NCBI GenBank assembly: GCA_963921795.1
Contig: OY997641.1
Span: 29,388,806 to 29,452,805 of the forward strand
Length of the DNA stretch: 64,000 nt
Reading direction: 5' to 3'
Source: Nannobrachium achirus
Taxonomy: Eukaryota; Chordata; Actinopteri; Myctophiformes; Myctophidae
In this document: positions 1 through 20,800 of the stretch, piece after piece
Position numbering within the stretch: the first letter of the stretch is position 1
Layout of the letters: every line of letters starts with the position of its first letter
Notes under the pieces: generated by a model
Told to the model about the DNA's origin: nothing
Database searches by the model: none
Seen by the model: the letters and a program-made list of their open reading frames with translations, nothing else
Made by a program: the position numbers and the translations under genes

Positions 1-438
1 GAACCAAGGCATGGGTGTGTTTGTAATGACAACTAGTTACACATTATTGAGAAAGGGGGGAAAAACCTGACCGCAACAAATAGTGTAAAAGCGATATGGG
101 CTGTATATAAGTAGGAAAATAAGCCTAGATGTTGTTAAGTGCGGAGTTTTCCTTTAACGTTGTTTAATACAATCAGATGGCACTTTGCTGTTTGGATGCA
201 TGGCCTGCCAATGGTTGGTGTTGCAACTCTAAATTCAACGTGTAAAAAATTGTCTAGTTTTGTACTTGACTGGCTTCAGCCATGATGTGAATTTATTCCA
301 GTCGAGCTGAAAGAGTGAAAGAAGAAATGCTTTGGGCCAAAAAATTGAAATACAAAATAATAATATGGAGACAGCAACAGCAAGACATGTAATATTATGG
401 AATATTAGTTATTCTAGGGCTAGGCTGAAACTTGATAC
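1..438 (+). other. rpain: rpain intronic sequence, no coding exon seen
   Basis: This is AT-rich sequence upstream of the MITE. No exon with a family-like peptide or a good splice pair was found, so it is most simply part of an rpain intron. Confidence 0.5.
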
Positions 439-765
439 TTAAAGGAGTAGTTCACCCCCAAAATGACTTTTTTTCTATTGATTACTCAGGCCATGGAGAG
501 TAGAGTTCAATAATATTTTTTGGTTTTTGTCACATTCCTAAGACAAAATTTTGATTCGAGTAAATTTACCCCCATTGATTCCGGATGGTGACCCGTTTCG
601 AAACGGGTCACCATCCGGAATCAATGGGGGTAAATTTATTGTTATCACATTTTTGTCTTAGGAATGTGACAAAAACCAAAAAATATTATTGAACTCTACT
701 CTCTCCATGGCCAGAGTAATCAATAGAAAAAAGTCATTTTGGGGGTGAACTACTTACTCCTTTAA
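439..765. mobile_element. TTAA-flanked foldback MITE (Angel/Kolobok-like)
   Basis: Two arms of about 160 bases, 439-599 and 600-765, are near-perfect reverse complements that meet at a GTTTCGAAAC centre. The element is bounded by TTAA at 439-442 and 762-765. The ends read TTAAAGGAGTAGTTCACCCC and its complement, the terminal type known from teleost Angel-like MITEs. Few arm mismatches suggest a young insertion. It sits in an rpain intron just upstream of the exon at 861. The family name is inferred from recalled termini. Confidence 0.82.
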
Positions 766-860
766 GCATTCTGGACAAACTCATAACGGAGCTTTCAGCT
801 CCTCTAAGTTCCTGGTTCCATTTCAGCTTTCCTACTACCTGTGTTTTTTTTTCTCTCCAG

Positions 861-2287
861 ATGTTCAGTTTAATGGAGTATGATGAACTGGCAGTTTTGG
901 AGGAAATCCAACAAGAGCTCATGTCTCAAGGTAATTTCATTTCACCAGCTCTCTTCTGAGTAACATTAGTCTTTTCTTGAGTCATGAGGATATCTCCAAG
1001 GAAAGTGTTAACAGAGGAATCTAAGGAGCTATTTTTCCTACGTCCTCAGGTTAGAGGCTTGATTTATTCTCTGTTGTATGGCAACACATTGTGAACTTGC
1101 AGACTGTCTGTTTTCAAAATCAGACATAAAATCGTTTTGTCTCGTCCTGAATGTTTGGTCTGAACTAGGCTTTAAAGAACCACTTGCTATACTGTGCCAA
1201 TCTTAATTTCGCTTCAGTATAGGTTTCATTCATCTCTGACCCTAGTCATGAAAAACGGTTTTCTCTGCATTTTCTAGAGTCATCCATTATTGACGAGTAT
1301 GAGAGAAACATGCAGTTTGAGGAACAGTACATTTTATCCATTGTTGAAGGAATGGAGGACAAGGAGACTCATGTCATTTGCCCCATATGTCACATGTAAG
1401 TCTGAATTTATTATATTTTCACATGCTGGATGATGTAGCCATTTATTTTGACAGTAGCTGGCTGGGACACCTTTTATCTTACATTTTTGGAGTATGAGGG
1501 AAACTTTTTAAATGTTTTTGTCTCCTAGGAACAACTTGAACATTAATAGTCATTTCACCTCCTGCCCGTGTGGACTGTACATCAACACAAGGGTTTGTTA
1601 AACTTTTCTTCTGTTAAAAAAAAACATACAAAAACATCTGGGGCTGTTAACTTTTTTTTTTTTTAAGAACTTTTGATGGAGGGATATGATTTAACTCTAT
1701 ATGACTTAGAACAATCACAAAATAGCTGATCTACAAACTCTCATAGCGTGTTTTTTAGATCTCCCATTTTCACTATTTTGAATGATTGTTTATTACATTA
1801 CAACATTTCACTGCTTGTACCTGTATAAGTCGGTGACAAATGTCTTGTGTATTACATGTCCAGCAACGGAACATCACTGCAGAGGTTCTTCGGTGTCTCC
1901 TGGAGTCAAGAACCTCCGAACATATGGAAGGATGTTTCTGTAACCCTGTCTTCGCCATGGTGACGAGCACAGAAGGTTCTAACCTCATGATAAGCTGCAA
2001 GGTGGGACTGAAGGTTTCATGTCACTGGGTGATTTCTGTTCATGAATCATGACTAGGCATTACCACATTCTGTGCAGATAGGTACGCTTGAAATTGAACT
2101 AGGTGAAAGCATCAGCTATAAATTGCTGGGGGAAATTACATTAAAATTGGTCACTGTCCTCATGTCTAATCTTCTGTAAGATTAGAATTCAAGACACTGC
2201 TGATTTTGTGACATGCATAAGATGGACTGACTGAATTTCTCTGGTCTCTTGTTTCAGGCGTGTGACTACCTCTCCATCATTCTCTGA
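861..2287 (+). CDS. rpain: RPA-interacting protein, C-terminal part (5' exons outside window)
   Basis: RPAIN binds replication protein A and carries it into the nucleus. Five coding exons fit canonical splice sites: 861-930, 1278-1395, 1529-1592, 1864-2001 and 2258-2287 (stop TGA 2285-2287). The joined product starts MFSLMEYDELAVLEEIQQEL, which is the acidic middle domain of the family. It then shows a zinc-finger-like cysteine set, CPIC then about 17 residues then CPCG, followed by ESRTSEHMEGCFCNPVF and the C-terminal ACDYLSIIL, comparable with the ACDTWAVIL-type tail of mammalian RPAIN. The reading frame stays open over every junction. The family N-terminus, which carries the basic RPA-binding region, is not seen in 1-860, so the gene continues to the left. 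The first in-window exon happens to begin with ATG but is internal. psmd11 follows on the same strand about 1 kb downstream. The identification comes from recalled family sequence, not a search. Confidence 0.92.
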
Positions 2288-2348
2288 AAAATGGCTTCAA
2301 TCATTGCTGGTTTCGAGTTTTAAGAAGTTTATATTGTGTATTTTGTGT

Positions 2349-2354
2349 AATAAA
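2349..2354 (+). terminator. rpain: rpain polyadenylation signal
   Basis: A canonical AATAAA lies 62 bases after the rpain stop codon and is followed by T-rich and GT-rich sequence. This implies a very short 3'UTR of about 85 bases. Confidence 0.8.
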
Positions 2355-2789
2355 GATTTGTTTTAATATATACTGTGAATCTATGTAGACTGTAGTTTTC
2401 GTCATATTGTTTAGACAACTAATCATAATCGTATGTAATTCAAGCTTATTCTGTACATGAAGTTCTATACAGACATTTTATTAACATGGAAATGGTTACA
2501 TTTGTGATTTTAATAGTATAAAAGTCAAATGCCAGGATATCGGTGACCTCATTTCTATTCCTGTGTGCCGTGTGGCTTCCAAACACATGACATGGGCCCA
2601 TGGAGTCGGTCCAAACTGTATTATTTATAATACTGACTTTAATGAGAAATATTTAGGAACTGATCTCATTATGGGAGCTTCACAGGAAAAAGGTTCCCTC
2701 AAATCATGGTTAATACAATTTTAACTTGTATGAACTGCAAATCACATTTATCAGATCAGCTATCAGATGTAGCTATCATTCTAGTTGTG

Positions 2790-3080
2790 TGTGCGTACAA
2801 TAACTTGAATTTACATAGCACTTTCAAAAACCCAAGGACGCTCAACAATATAGACAAACACTTTTTCCAAAAGCCTGCTTAAACAAGTGCAGACTTGAAG
2901 GAGGGGAGCGTTCCAGAGGACTGGGGGTGCCACATTTGAAAGCTCTTATCATCGAGGGTCCGCTTATTGCTGGGAGGGATGGTGAGGAGCCCCAAGTGAG
3001 AAGATCTCAGGTTCCGCTCTGGGGAGTAGTCCTTGAGGAGGTCCGACAGGGGACTGTGGGGCTGTAGGAAGTGTTCTGTT
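2790..3080. repeat. Old dispersed repeat remnant in the rpain-psmd11 spacer
   Basis: A stretch beginning ATAGCACTTTCAAAAACCC and containing GATCTCAGGTTCCG resembles decayed fish interspersed repeats with the AGCGCTTT-type 3' end. No clean termini were found. The spacer before it (2360-2790) shows nothing that can be named. Confidence 0.3.
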
Positions 3081-3083
3081 GTG

Positions 3084-3242
3084 CAGTGGTTCTTAAACCG
3101 GGATATGGGAACCCCAGGTCCCCAGCTAAATGTCTTAATTGTGAACCAAATGTAATTCCCATTTATGGGGGTCCATGGGAGTGGATTGTGGCCCCTAATA
3201 ACTATACCTAACTCGGGAGTGTGAAAGTTTTGAGAACCACTG
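3084..3242. mobile_element. hAT-type MITE in the psmd11 promoter
   Basis: The termini are CAGTGGTTCTTAAAC on the left and TTTTGAGAACCACTG on the right, the hAT-like ends shared with copies at 7969 and 44041. The flanking octamers CTGTTGTG and CTGTAGCG match at 6 of 8 positions, which fits an aged 8-bp target duplication. The element ends 110 bases before the psmd11 start codon. Confidence 0.8.
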
Positions 3243-3352
3243 CTGTAGCGCAGTTACATCGAAACGACGACAGGTGGCACTATCGACCTGCCAGTGTAGT
3301 GACGTGAACGGAAGACTCAGGAGGAGCCAGAGAGGAGCCAGGCACAGGAAAG
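3243..3352 (+). promoter_or_regulatory. psmd11: Probable psmd11 core promoter and 5'UTR
   Basis: Between the MITE and the start codon lies TGACGTGAACGGAAG (3300-3314), a CRE-like half and an ETS-type CGGAAG core. The start codon itself sits in AAGATGGCAGC, a YY1-like motif often found at housekeeping start sites. No TATA box is evident. The function is inferred from motifs only. Confidence 0.5.
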
Positions 3353-12734
<9,382 letters not shown>

Positions 12735-13279
12735 GTAAGTCCTGGTAGGGAAACAACATTTAGCTAATTATCGTGTGCAGATTCCAGAATGAGCAAACAC
12801 GTCCAATGCAGTCAAATATAGGGCAGCTTTGATTTTCCAACTAAAGGATTTCCTTATGTCCATGTATAATTGGACAGGTTGTGTGATACGTACATTTAAT
12901 TTGTCATAATGAGAGTAACAAATATTTTGGAGTTCATTCTAAACCTGTGGCAGGACAAATTAAACTGCGCCACCACAATTGAATTACTGTAACTAATGGG
13001 AAAAGGGGTTAGTGGCCAAAATGTAATATCTTGTGGCCAGGGCCATTGGGCAGTGGGCTATGTCGACCCCTGCTTTAAACATGGTATTTATTCATCAAGC
13101 ACCTACTAACTTGTGGATACAGACGGATATATTCAGGGAAAACTATTTTAGTTTTATTTATTGTGCAGTTAGTTGAATTGAGGGCTCCTACCTTCCTACA
13201 ATTGGTTGAGAAATAAATGCTGTTGTATTTCTTTAAGTTTAAGAATTAGAGATTTATTTTTATTTTATTTTTCTTGCAG

Positions 13280-14625
13280 ACACTGTTGACCATCTGTCTC
13301 CCTGTCCGGAGCAATGTCGGCCAGTCAGACTTCTGTTGATCACGCACTTCACTTTTTGGATAAGAAGAAGGGTGGAGGAGGGAGAAAAGTAGAGGGGGAG
13401 AGTTTGAACTTTCAACAACCCAGCAAGCAAATAAACCAACTGAAGAAAAAAACAAAACAATAACAGACCAACAGAACCACAGACAGACAGGACTCGGCTG
13501 CTTGCTCTCCTCTGTTCCCATTCCTCCTCCCTCCTCCTCTCCTTCCCTCTTTTCAGTCCTTTCCTTCAGATGACGTGTTTGATCTGAAACAAAGTGTGCC
13601 CCCCCGTGGACAACTCCAGGCACTGCGCTTCTCTCCACCTAATCTCCTCCTTGACACTGGTTGTACAATGGAACTGGGCGGCCCTCTCTCTGTTTCAGTT
13701 TCTGTCTGCACTGGCCATCAGGGATCCTTGTAAAATATCAATGAATACATATACAGTACTTATACATACATGTATGATAAAAACTACAAAGAAACAAACA
13801 TAAGTTTGGTCTGTTATCAGATTGTAATGGCGGGAGGTTTGAAAGCTTGAGTCTGTTTTTTTTGGTCTCACCTCGATGGTTCTGTTCGGTTTTGTTTGAC
13901 TCGCCAATCTCCTTTGATCTTGCTCTTCCCCTCCCTCTTTTTACTTAAACCATTTCAACGTGGATGAGAAGCACTGACTCTGCCTCGCCCCCACACACAG
14001 AGAACAGCCTTCCCCATCGGCGTCCCCTCATTCCTCGTGATGGACTTGGAGCCCCACAAAAAACATCAACTTTCCACATACCAAGTGTCTCGGCCCAAAA
14101 GGCATTCTGGGGATGCGTGTACTGTGTGTGGAGTGGACAGGCCCTGAGAAACGCCACAGGGAGATCAACATTTCCTCACTACCGTGCGCGGTGTCTCCCA
14201 ACCTCGCCGGCGGCTCCTCTGCACTCTCACTTCCTGTTTGTATATAATGTTGCCAAGCGCCTCTGTCTATTGGAGGCCTGATGTATTCACACTATGCCCA
14301 CTCCCCTCCCCCCGCCCACCCCAACACACTTTTTTTTATATAACGCTAAAGAGAACAGAGTAAAAAAGCGCCACTCCCTGACTGAGGACTTGGCCGTTTA
14401 CACAAAGTGCTTTTTAATGCTCGGTTTGTACAGGGCATGACTGGAGAGGACTCTTCGCATTATGAGATGCTTTGTGGTGTACATACAGTGGGCCAGGCCA
14501 GGTTTCGCTGAAACTAAATCAAACTCTGCCGTTTGGGGGGGGTTTGATTTTTTGCAACAACTTAGAGGGATTACCATATATGACTTAGAGAAAGACAAGT
14601 GCTAATAAAAAAAAAGAAATCGGAA
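13280..14625 (+). other. psmd11: psmd11 3'UTR terminal exon
   Basis: The stop TAG (12732-12734) is followed directly by GTAAGT, a strong donor. The next good acceptor, TTCTTGCAG, ends at 13279. The remaining exon is noncoding and runs to the AATAAA at 14604-14609. The junction lies 0 nt after the stop, which would not trigger exon-junction-dependent decay. Confidence 0.7.
14604..14609 (+). terminator. psmd11: Likely psmd11 polyadenylation signal
   Basis: AATAAA is followed by an A-rich run about 1.3 kb into the terminal exon. Earlier or later sites cannot be excluded. Confidence 0.6.
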
Positions 14626-14832
14626 ACCTGAAGTGTGAATATTCAAGGTCATGAAAGTGACTAAATACTCTGAACCTTTCTGATGTTTGTGTGCATGTTC
14701 AATAACCTTAGATTTAAAGCCAGAGTCATCGTTATGTGGTATAATGGCAAGGTATTTGTTCTTTTTTTCTGTTTTCACACTACATGGGGATGAGTGAGGT
14801 TTTGGTGTGAGCAGCACCTCAAGTCGATATGT

Positions 14833-15347
14833 CAGGGCTCCCACGATCATGAAATTCCTGGAAATATTTTGAAATTAGAAAAATATTTTTCCAGTACTGG
14901 AAAAGGTTTGGAATTGATCAAGGGTCCTGGAAAGTCCTGGAAAACATATGGCTATACATTGTTTTTGGCTATTCTCCAGGATGGTATAATATTACACAAC
15001 ATAATGTAACGAGTAGTTTTTCACCGAATGGGCTGCGTGATTGCTGCCTAATGTGTGTGACAAAAATAACAGATCTACAAGCTCACAAAGTGCTGCAGTG
15101 CAGCAACAAGTGAATCGTCAGTGATGAAGCGTAAGCTATTTAACTATTATCCACTGTCCTAGGATAGGTGGTGTAGAAAAGAATTTGGCATGACATTTGG
15201 AATGGAATTATACCATAATACCATTGTTTTATTTTTGCTACACTGCCTGTCTTTGGGCATTGCACATTGGAGTAAGGGACTGGAAATTGCGTTAAATATT
15301 CTGGAAAGGTTTTGGAAATTCATTGGTAAAAATGTGTGGGAACCCTG
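14833..15347. mobile_element. hAT-like MITE with CAGGG(T/C)TCCCAC ends
   Basis: The left end CAGGGCTCCCACGATCATGA and the right end GTGTGGGAACCCTG are inverted. Internal GGAAATTC/GAAATTCC and TGGAAAGG motifs recur. ATATGT flanks both sides (before 14833 and after 15347), fitting a target duplication. Confidence 0.7.
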
Positions 15348-15378
15348 ATATGTCTACATTGTTTACACAACATATATA

Positions 15379-15484
15379 TTAAAGTAGTTCACCCACAAAA
15401 TATTTCCATCAATTATGCAACCCATGAAGCCTTGAATTCATGGAGATGGAAAATAAGTCATTTTGGGGTGAACTACACCTTCAA
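15379..15484. mobile_element. Short TTAA-type Angel-like MITE copy
   Basis: TTAAAGTAGTTCACCCACAA pairs with CATTTTGGGGTGAACTACAC about 100 bases later. It has the same ends as the 439-765 element but is internally deleted. Confidence 0.7.
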
Positions 15485-15824
15485 ATGTATTTACTGCCTT
15501 TGTCACTTTTAGCCTAATTGGTTGGTTTCATTTAGTTTCAATATTCAAGTTCATTTATCACATGAAATTAATGTTTTGTAGACTAGAGGATGTTTCTGTC
15601 TTAAACCAACATGTGTCTGGGGCCCCAATGACCACTGCTTTTGGAAGGTTTTTGTCAATATGCTAGGCTTAGAGTAAGCTCTAAAGACTGCTAGTCAGCA
15701 CTCGGCACCACTGCCCTAAACATCTAGTATTGTAGTTGACCTTGGATCCAGACTGATTTGCGCCATTGTTTTTTTTTTTTTCTCGCTCTCACTTCAAGGG
15801 ATTCTTCATTTTAATTTTTTTGAT

Positions 15825-16318
15825 AATTTTATTGTCTACTCAGGATTTTGTGAGCACCCTGGACAGTTTTTAAGTTGCTTTATTCAGTATTTAGACATTT
15901 GAGATTCATTTTATCAGACACGCACCCTTCCTATACAAACCCAGTGTAACTTCAAACTCTATTTTAACCATGTTAGATTCATCGAAAACACTGGTTCTTG
16001 GTTATGGTGACACATACTGTCCTAATACTGAGGAGGCCATGTTTTTTTTCAATTACTTCTTTCAGTTATTTTGAATAATTATTTTGGAAACAAATAAATA
16101 CAACTTTAAAAATTAGTAAGTAAATGCAAAAAACATGGCCTCACGTATTAAGAGGGTATCAGTCACCATAATGTTTTCGATGAATCTATCATGGTTAAAA
16201 TAGTTTGACGTTACAATGGTTTACATGATGGGGGTGTGTCTGATCAAATGAATATCAAATATCTAAATACTGAATAAAGCAACTTAAACAGTCTGGGAGC
16301 CTGAGTAGACAATAAAAA
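15825..16318. mobile_element. 494-bp foldback element between psmd11 and dlx3
   Basis: The ends ATTTTATTGTCTACTCAGG and CTGAGTAGACAATAAAAAC are reverse complements. The pairing continues inward for about 200 bases per arm (for example CATCGAAAACACTGG with ATTATGTTTTCGATG-type sequence) to GGCCATGTTTTTTT / AAAAAACATGGCC. The arms differ by several indels. No ORF was seen and the family was not identified. Confidence 0.75.
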
Positions 16319-17229
16319 CGTTGGAATTGATTGTAGGAATAAACAGAAACACCTGGGAGGAAGTGGAATAAGAAATGGGAGGAGCCAAACCGAGTTCCTC
16401 ATTCTACAAAAAAGAGGAGGTGGTGCCCCCAAATGCAAAAATGACTGAATGTGTTGGGTTCACAGATTGGGTTTAGAGTGAATCGACCTATGTAATCAAC
16501 CAAAAGTTTGTTCAACCATGAGCATCTCTAAGGCAGTGGGTTGCGCTGGATTCTAAAAAAGACCCCACGACCAGTTGTAGGCTATAGGGCATAAGAACAC
16601 TGGTGCATTTCTGAACTTTTGTTGTGCATTCTTGTCTGGCCCCTGACCATTTGGAGATTCAGATTTCCACCTCTTCTGCAACTTATCAGGATTCTAATAG
16701 TTACAAGTTACAACTTGAAGTCCTTTTTAATATACAAAATTGTCATATAAAAGATTGTGGAAAATAGTCTACAAGCCAGCTATTTTCACAATGTTTATCT
16801 GTGGTACAGTTAAATATGATTATTTTGGGGGGTCGTGCTCTGACAAGGCCAAGGGCCTTGGCCTATGTTACCAAAACATTCTGGCTTTGCTTTTCGTAAT
16901 CTGCATGTTTGGGATTGGAGCTGACTCAGTAGTTTGTGGCAGGCCCAAGGGGAAAGTCTCTAGTCTAGCCCTTTAACTACGAGAATATCCTTTCTAAATA
17001 GCCCCTGATTAACTGCAAACAGATCTCAGCATAGGTCGATGGCAGCATTTGGATCTATTCTGCATTTGAATAGGGACATCACCATTAAGCCTATGCGTAA
17101 ACAACCTTATCACAACGCCATTATGCATGCTTGTTCTGGATCCCATTGGCATGTTGTGAGTTAAATCTTTAACTACATTGAGTGGGTGAATCATGCCTCA
17201 GAGAGAGACTTCGTATTTAGAAACATCTC

Positions 17230-17861
17230 GAGGTGTATAAAGTTAGGGTGTTTACAGGCCATGGATGGATTTTTATGCTCCTCTGCACGGTCAGGGCAAG
17301 AGGATAGGTTTTGCTCGAGGTTTCTGTGGAGAATAGGGGAGCCAGACAGGCGACAGTCAGAGCAGTCTGGGCCCCGGAGCCCCGGGGCAGAGGCAGGGAT
17401 GAACCAATGAGAGCGCGACATCCACTCCCTCCAGCCTGCTCTGCGCGGCGCGCCCTGTAATTTGGAGTTTTACTTGGGCTGGGCGCCGCCACACCGGACA
17501 GCCCCGCTGCCTGACGACTGACTCGCCAAGGGACTTTGGATAGACGCAAGCTTACCCACACACATCTTGGAGGATTTCTGCAGCATTGAGAATCAGCAAA
17601 ACATAGTAGCCTATTCCGGCGGGTTTGGTTGATTGATTGAATACTTTATTAGAAGTTTGCAAAGGAAAAGGAACAGGACAGTATTCAGTTCACTGATACA
17701 AGGTCGACTTAAAGGATAAAGACCACAAGAACGCTTAAATTGTGGTCCCTTTTTACTTAAGTCATACAAGAGTTTGAATTGCAGACGTAGGCTGTATCGG
17801 CAGCCGCCGTAACATTGGTAAGACTAGCTTGAAAAGTGTCATTCCCAACGGGGATTTGAAC
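17230..17861 (+). promoter_or_regulatory. dlx3: Probable dlx3 promoter and 5'UTR
   Basis: TATAAA occurs at 17236-17241 and CCAAT at about 17404, inside a local GC-rich block (17280-17530). An in-frame TGA lies shortly before the first ATG at 17862. Which motif marks the start site cannot be told without transcripts. Confidence 0.45.
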
Positions 17862-20800
17862 ATGAACGGGCAGTCTTCTTACGATGACAAGAAACCTGCC
17901 GTCGCGGGTCTCAGCTCCTCTGAGCTCCCCGCGGCTGGCAGCTCTCTCCCGGCCACGAAAGACTCCCCGACGCTCCCCGAGTCTTCCTCCACGGACATGG
18001 GCTTTTACAGCGGCCACCAGACGACGCACCACGGCGGCCACCACGACTTCTACCAGACGGCGCAGCAGTCCTACGCCAGCGCGCAGCCGATGAATCCGTA
18101 CACGTATCACCATTATAATCTCAACGGAATGGGGCCGGCGAGCACCTATCCGGTCGCCAAGACAGAGTATTCTTATCCCCACGCGTCCTACCGGCAGCAC
18201 GGCCACTTCAGCAGGGAGCTCCCGTCGCCGCTACAAGACATTGGTGAGTTTTTACGCACGGGATGGCTGAGTTCTTTTTGTGTCCCTGCGGTCAGAAATG
18301 TTCCACTGTCCCACAAACTGCTCTGCTCCTATAGCCTGCTCATTTATTTTTTTCCTCTAGAAATGTGCTGATTTGGGGAGTTTTAATGGAAATTTGTTCC
18401 GTCTCGATTTCATAGTTGGCATTTGGCAAGGTCTGTAAATACGACAATGAAATACGATTATAAAATAAAACAATGGTAGCCTACACCAGCTAGTGCTTCA
18501 ACGGTTGAAGTTCAACCAACTTTAAAATATTGTTCCTGATCAATTTCCATTCAGTTTTAGATTGTAAGAATGTCAAGGATGATATGCCATGCTAACATAT
18601 CAATGAATGGTCAACTCATTAACTTGTAGCCTATTCATTGACATTTGATCTAAATGCAATGAGGCTGTGGCAATGCAAAAAAGGGGGAAAAGGCCACACA
18701 CTATTAGATATCCATCAAACCCACTTACCCACACTGATTCAATATGGACTATTTTAGTAGGCCTATGATGACGTTGACGACGTCATTCAGTAGCCTAAAT
18801 TAGTTTAATTTTGCCAACACAAGTGTATACAGGAACGGAACTTACAAGTTCAGAGGCCCTTTAGCGGAGTAGCAGGAAAAAAACTCGACAAGCTGGTATA
18901 CCGTTTTTGACATTCCAGTTTGGAAGACTCTGTCTTGGCCCCAGGGCTTTTGGCCCGGGGCCACGAGCATCAGGTGTCACGGCATGTCAATCAGTGTTGG
19001 TGTTTGACTCACTGGAAACACCAGCGGGTCGGTAGCACGCTATGTCTGTTGCTGAACCAAGTGTCTGTAAGAAAAGAAGAAAAATTAATATGCAAAACAA
19101 CAGGACAAAACAAGAGATACAATTCAACCAGGCCTACAGGCAACATGAAAAGCACCTATAAATCTCTCCCCCAACGTCTGTGGGAGACACGCAGACCAAA
19201 ATTATAAGTTACAGTGGCGTCGGAATTTCTTTGAAATTTCGGGGTTGGTTGTGTGTAGCAGCAGCAGCGTCTATTTTTGTGTCTCCAAGTCTGAATCCAT
19301 GAGTAAAATAAACATTTTTAGGATGTGCAGATTGGTGAATATAGTAGGCCTATTTATAGGCAAGGAACTATAAACTGCTACTTCCATGCTCAATGAAGTA
19401 GACTAGACTATAGTGATAGATTTTGTGCTCATTTTTTATTTCTTTTGCCTTTTCCCATCAGCAGTGAAAGAGGAACCAGAAGTAGAGGTTCGGATGGTGA
19501 ATGGAAAACCCAAAAAGATCCGGAAGCCTAGGACCATTTACTCCAGCTACCAGCTGGCAGCTCTCCAGCGGCGCTTCCAGACAGCCCAGTACCTTGCTCT
19601 GCCTGAGAGGGCTGAGCTGGCCGCACAGATGGGCCTCACACAGACACAGGTGAGGTGGATGGACATGGTGTAAAAAATCAAGTTAATAGAACCCAATATC
19701 AGTCCAAAATAGAATAGATTATATACTTCTAAATGTATAACAACCATGGCATGATTTATAGCTACTGGCTTAGAGAATAGAATAGACAAGACAATACAAC
19801 ACAACACAGTGGCTGCATATGCACTAACAAATGAAGATGAAAGCCTGTTTGTCAGTCAGCAACAGAGATCCCTATCAGTAAGTTGACGTGAGGTGAGTGT
19901 TGTTTCTCTGGTTAGAATTAGGCCGCTACCCTTTTATTGCCACATGGCTTATTTACATGTGAGTGATAAAAATCAGGGACCAACCTTGCATCACCACACC
20001 AGGCTTTCTGTTGTACCTGTTGGAAAGCCTGGTCTCCATTCCATTCATAACCAGTACCATCCAGGCTAGAGTCTGCCTACTCACAAGCATCCAGTAATTT
20101 CCATACACATAGGCTACACATATATTCACGCACACACGCACAGGCCGTTTACATATCTGGTAAAGTGACTTGATCCCAGTCTAATCAGTACATGGGTGTG
20201 TTTACTATTTCACGAGCAGTGAAGCACAGCATCATAGTCTGACGAATGTGACATTTCAGTCATGCTGAATTTACCTCAAGAAGATGTGTCGAACATGCTG
20301 TCTTTATCAGCAATTATATCCTCTAAATCAAAAACTATTGTGACTCCTTAAAGGGACAATTTAAACATCAATTAACAGCCATTGAATCGTCCCCTGGTAT
20401 CTTTAGGGGTCTCTATCATCAGGTGCTGCAGTATGGGTTTGTTTTAAACTAATCATACTCTGACTCTGTTTTTTCAGAGTATCAATCAAGCATCCTTGAC
20501 TCAATACCATGTATTTGTTCACCTGAATGTCTTCGCCAATGAAGGACCAGGATTATGAAAAACCCTCCTGGATTTTGGTGACGATTATTAAATTAGTAGT
20601 TGTTCAAGCCTACCAGCTTCTTCATATCCCAGGTCACTGATTAGACAGCTAGAATGACAAGCATGCCAGGATATCCAAGTGCAAGAAATAGGGCATATCC
20701 GTGGGCGTGGTTTACTGGTGCCACTAAAAAGTCATCCATTCATTTTTCCCATAGACTTTTACAAAAATGTTTATATAAATTAAGCCTAGTATCAAGCCAT

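Noticed and set aside
1840-2052. Stand-alone 70-codon gene
   Set aside because: It is rpain exon 1864-2001 read through its neighbouring introns.
17829-17861. Upstream non-ATG start of dlx3
   Set aside because: The ATG at 17862 matches the family start, and the upstream codons do not resemble Dlx3.
17757-18206. 149-codon frame antisense to dlx3 exon 1
   Set aside because: It is the shadow of a GC-rich coding exon on the opposite strand.
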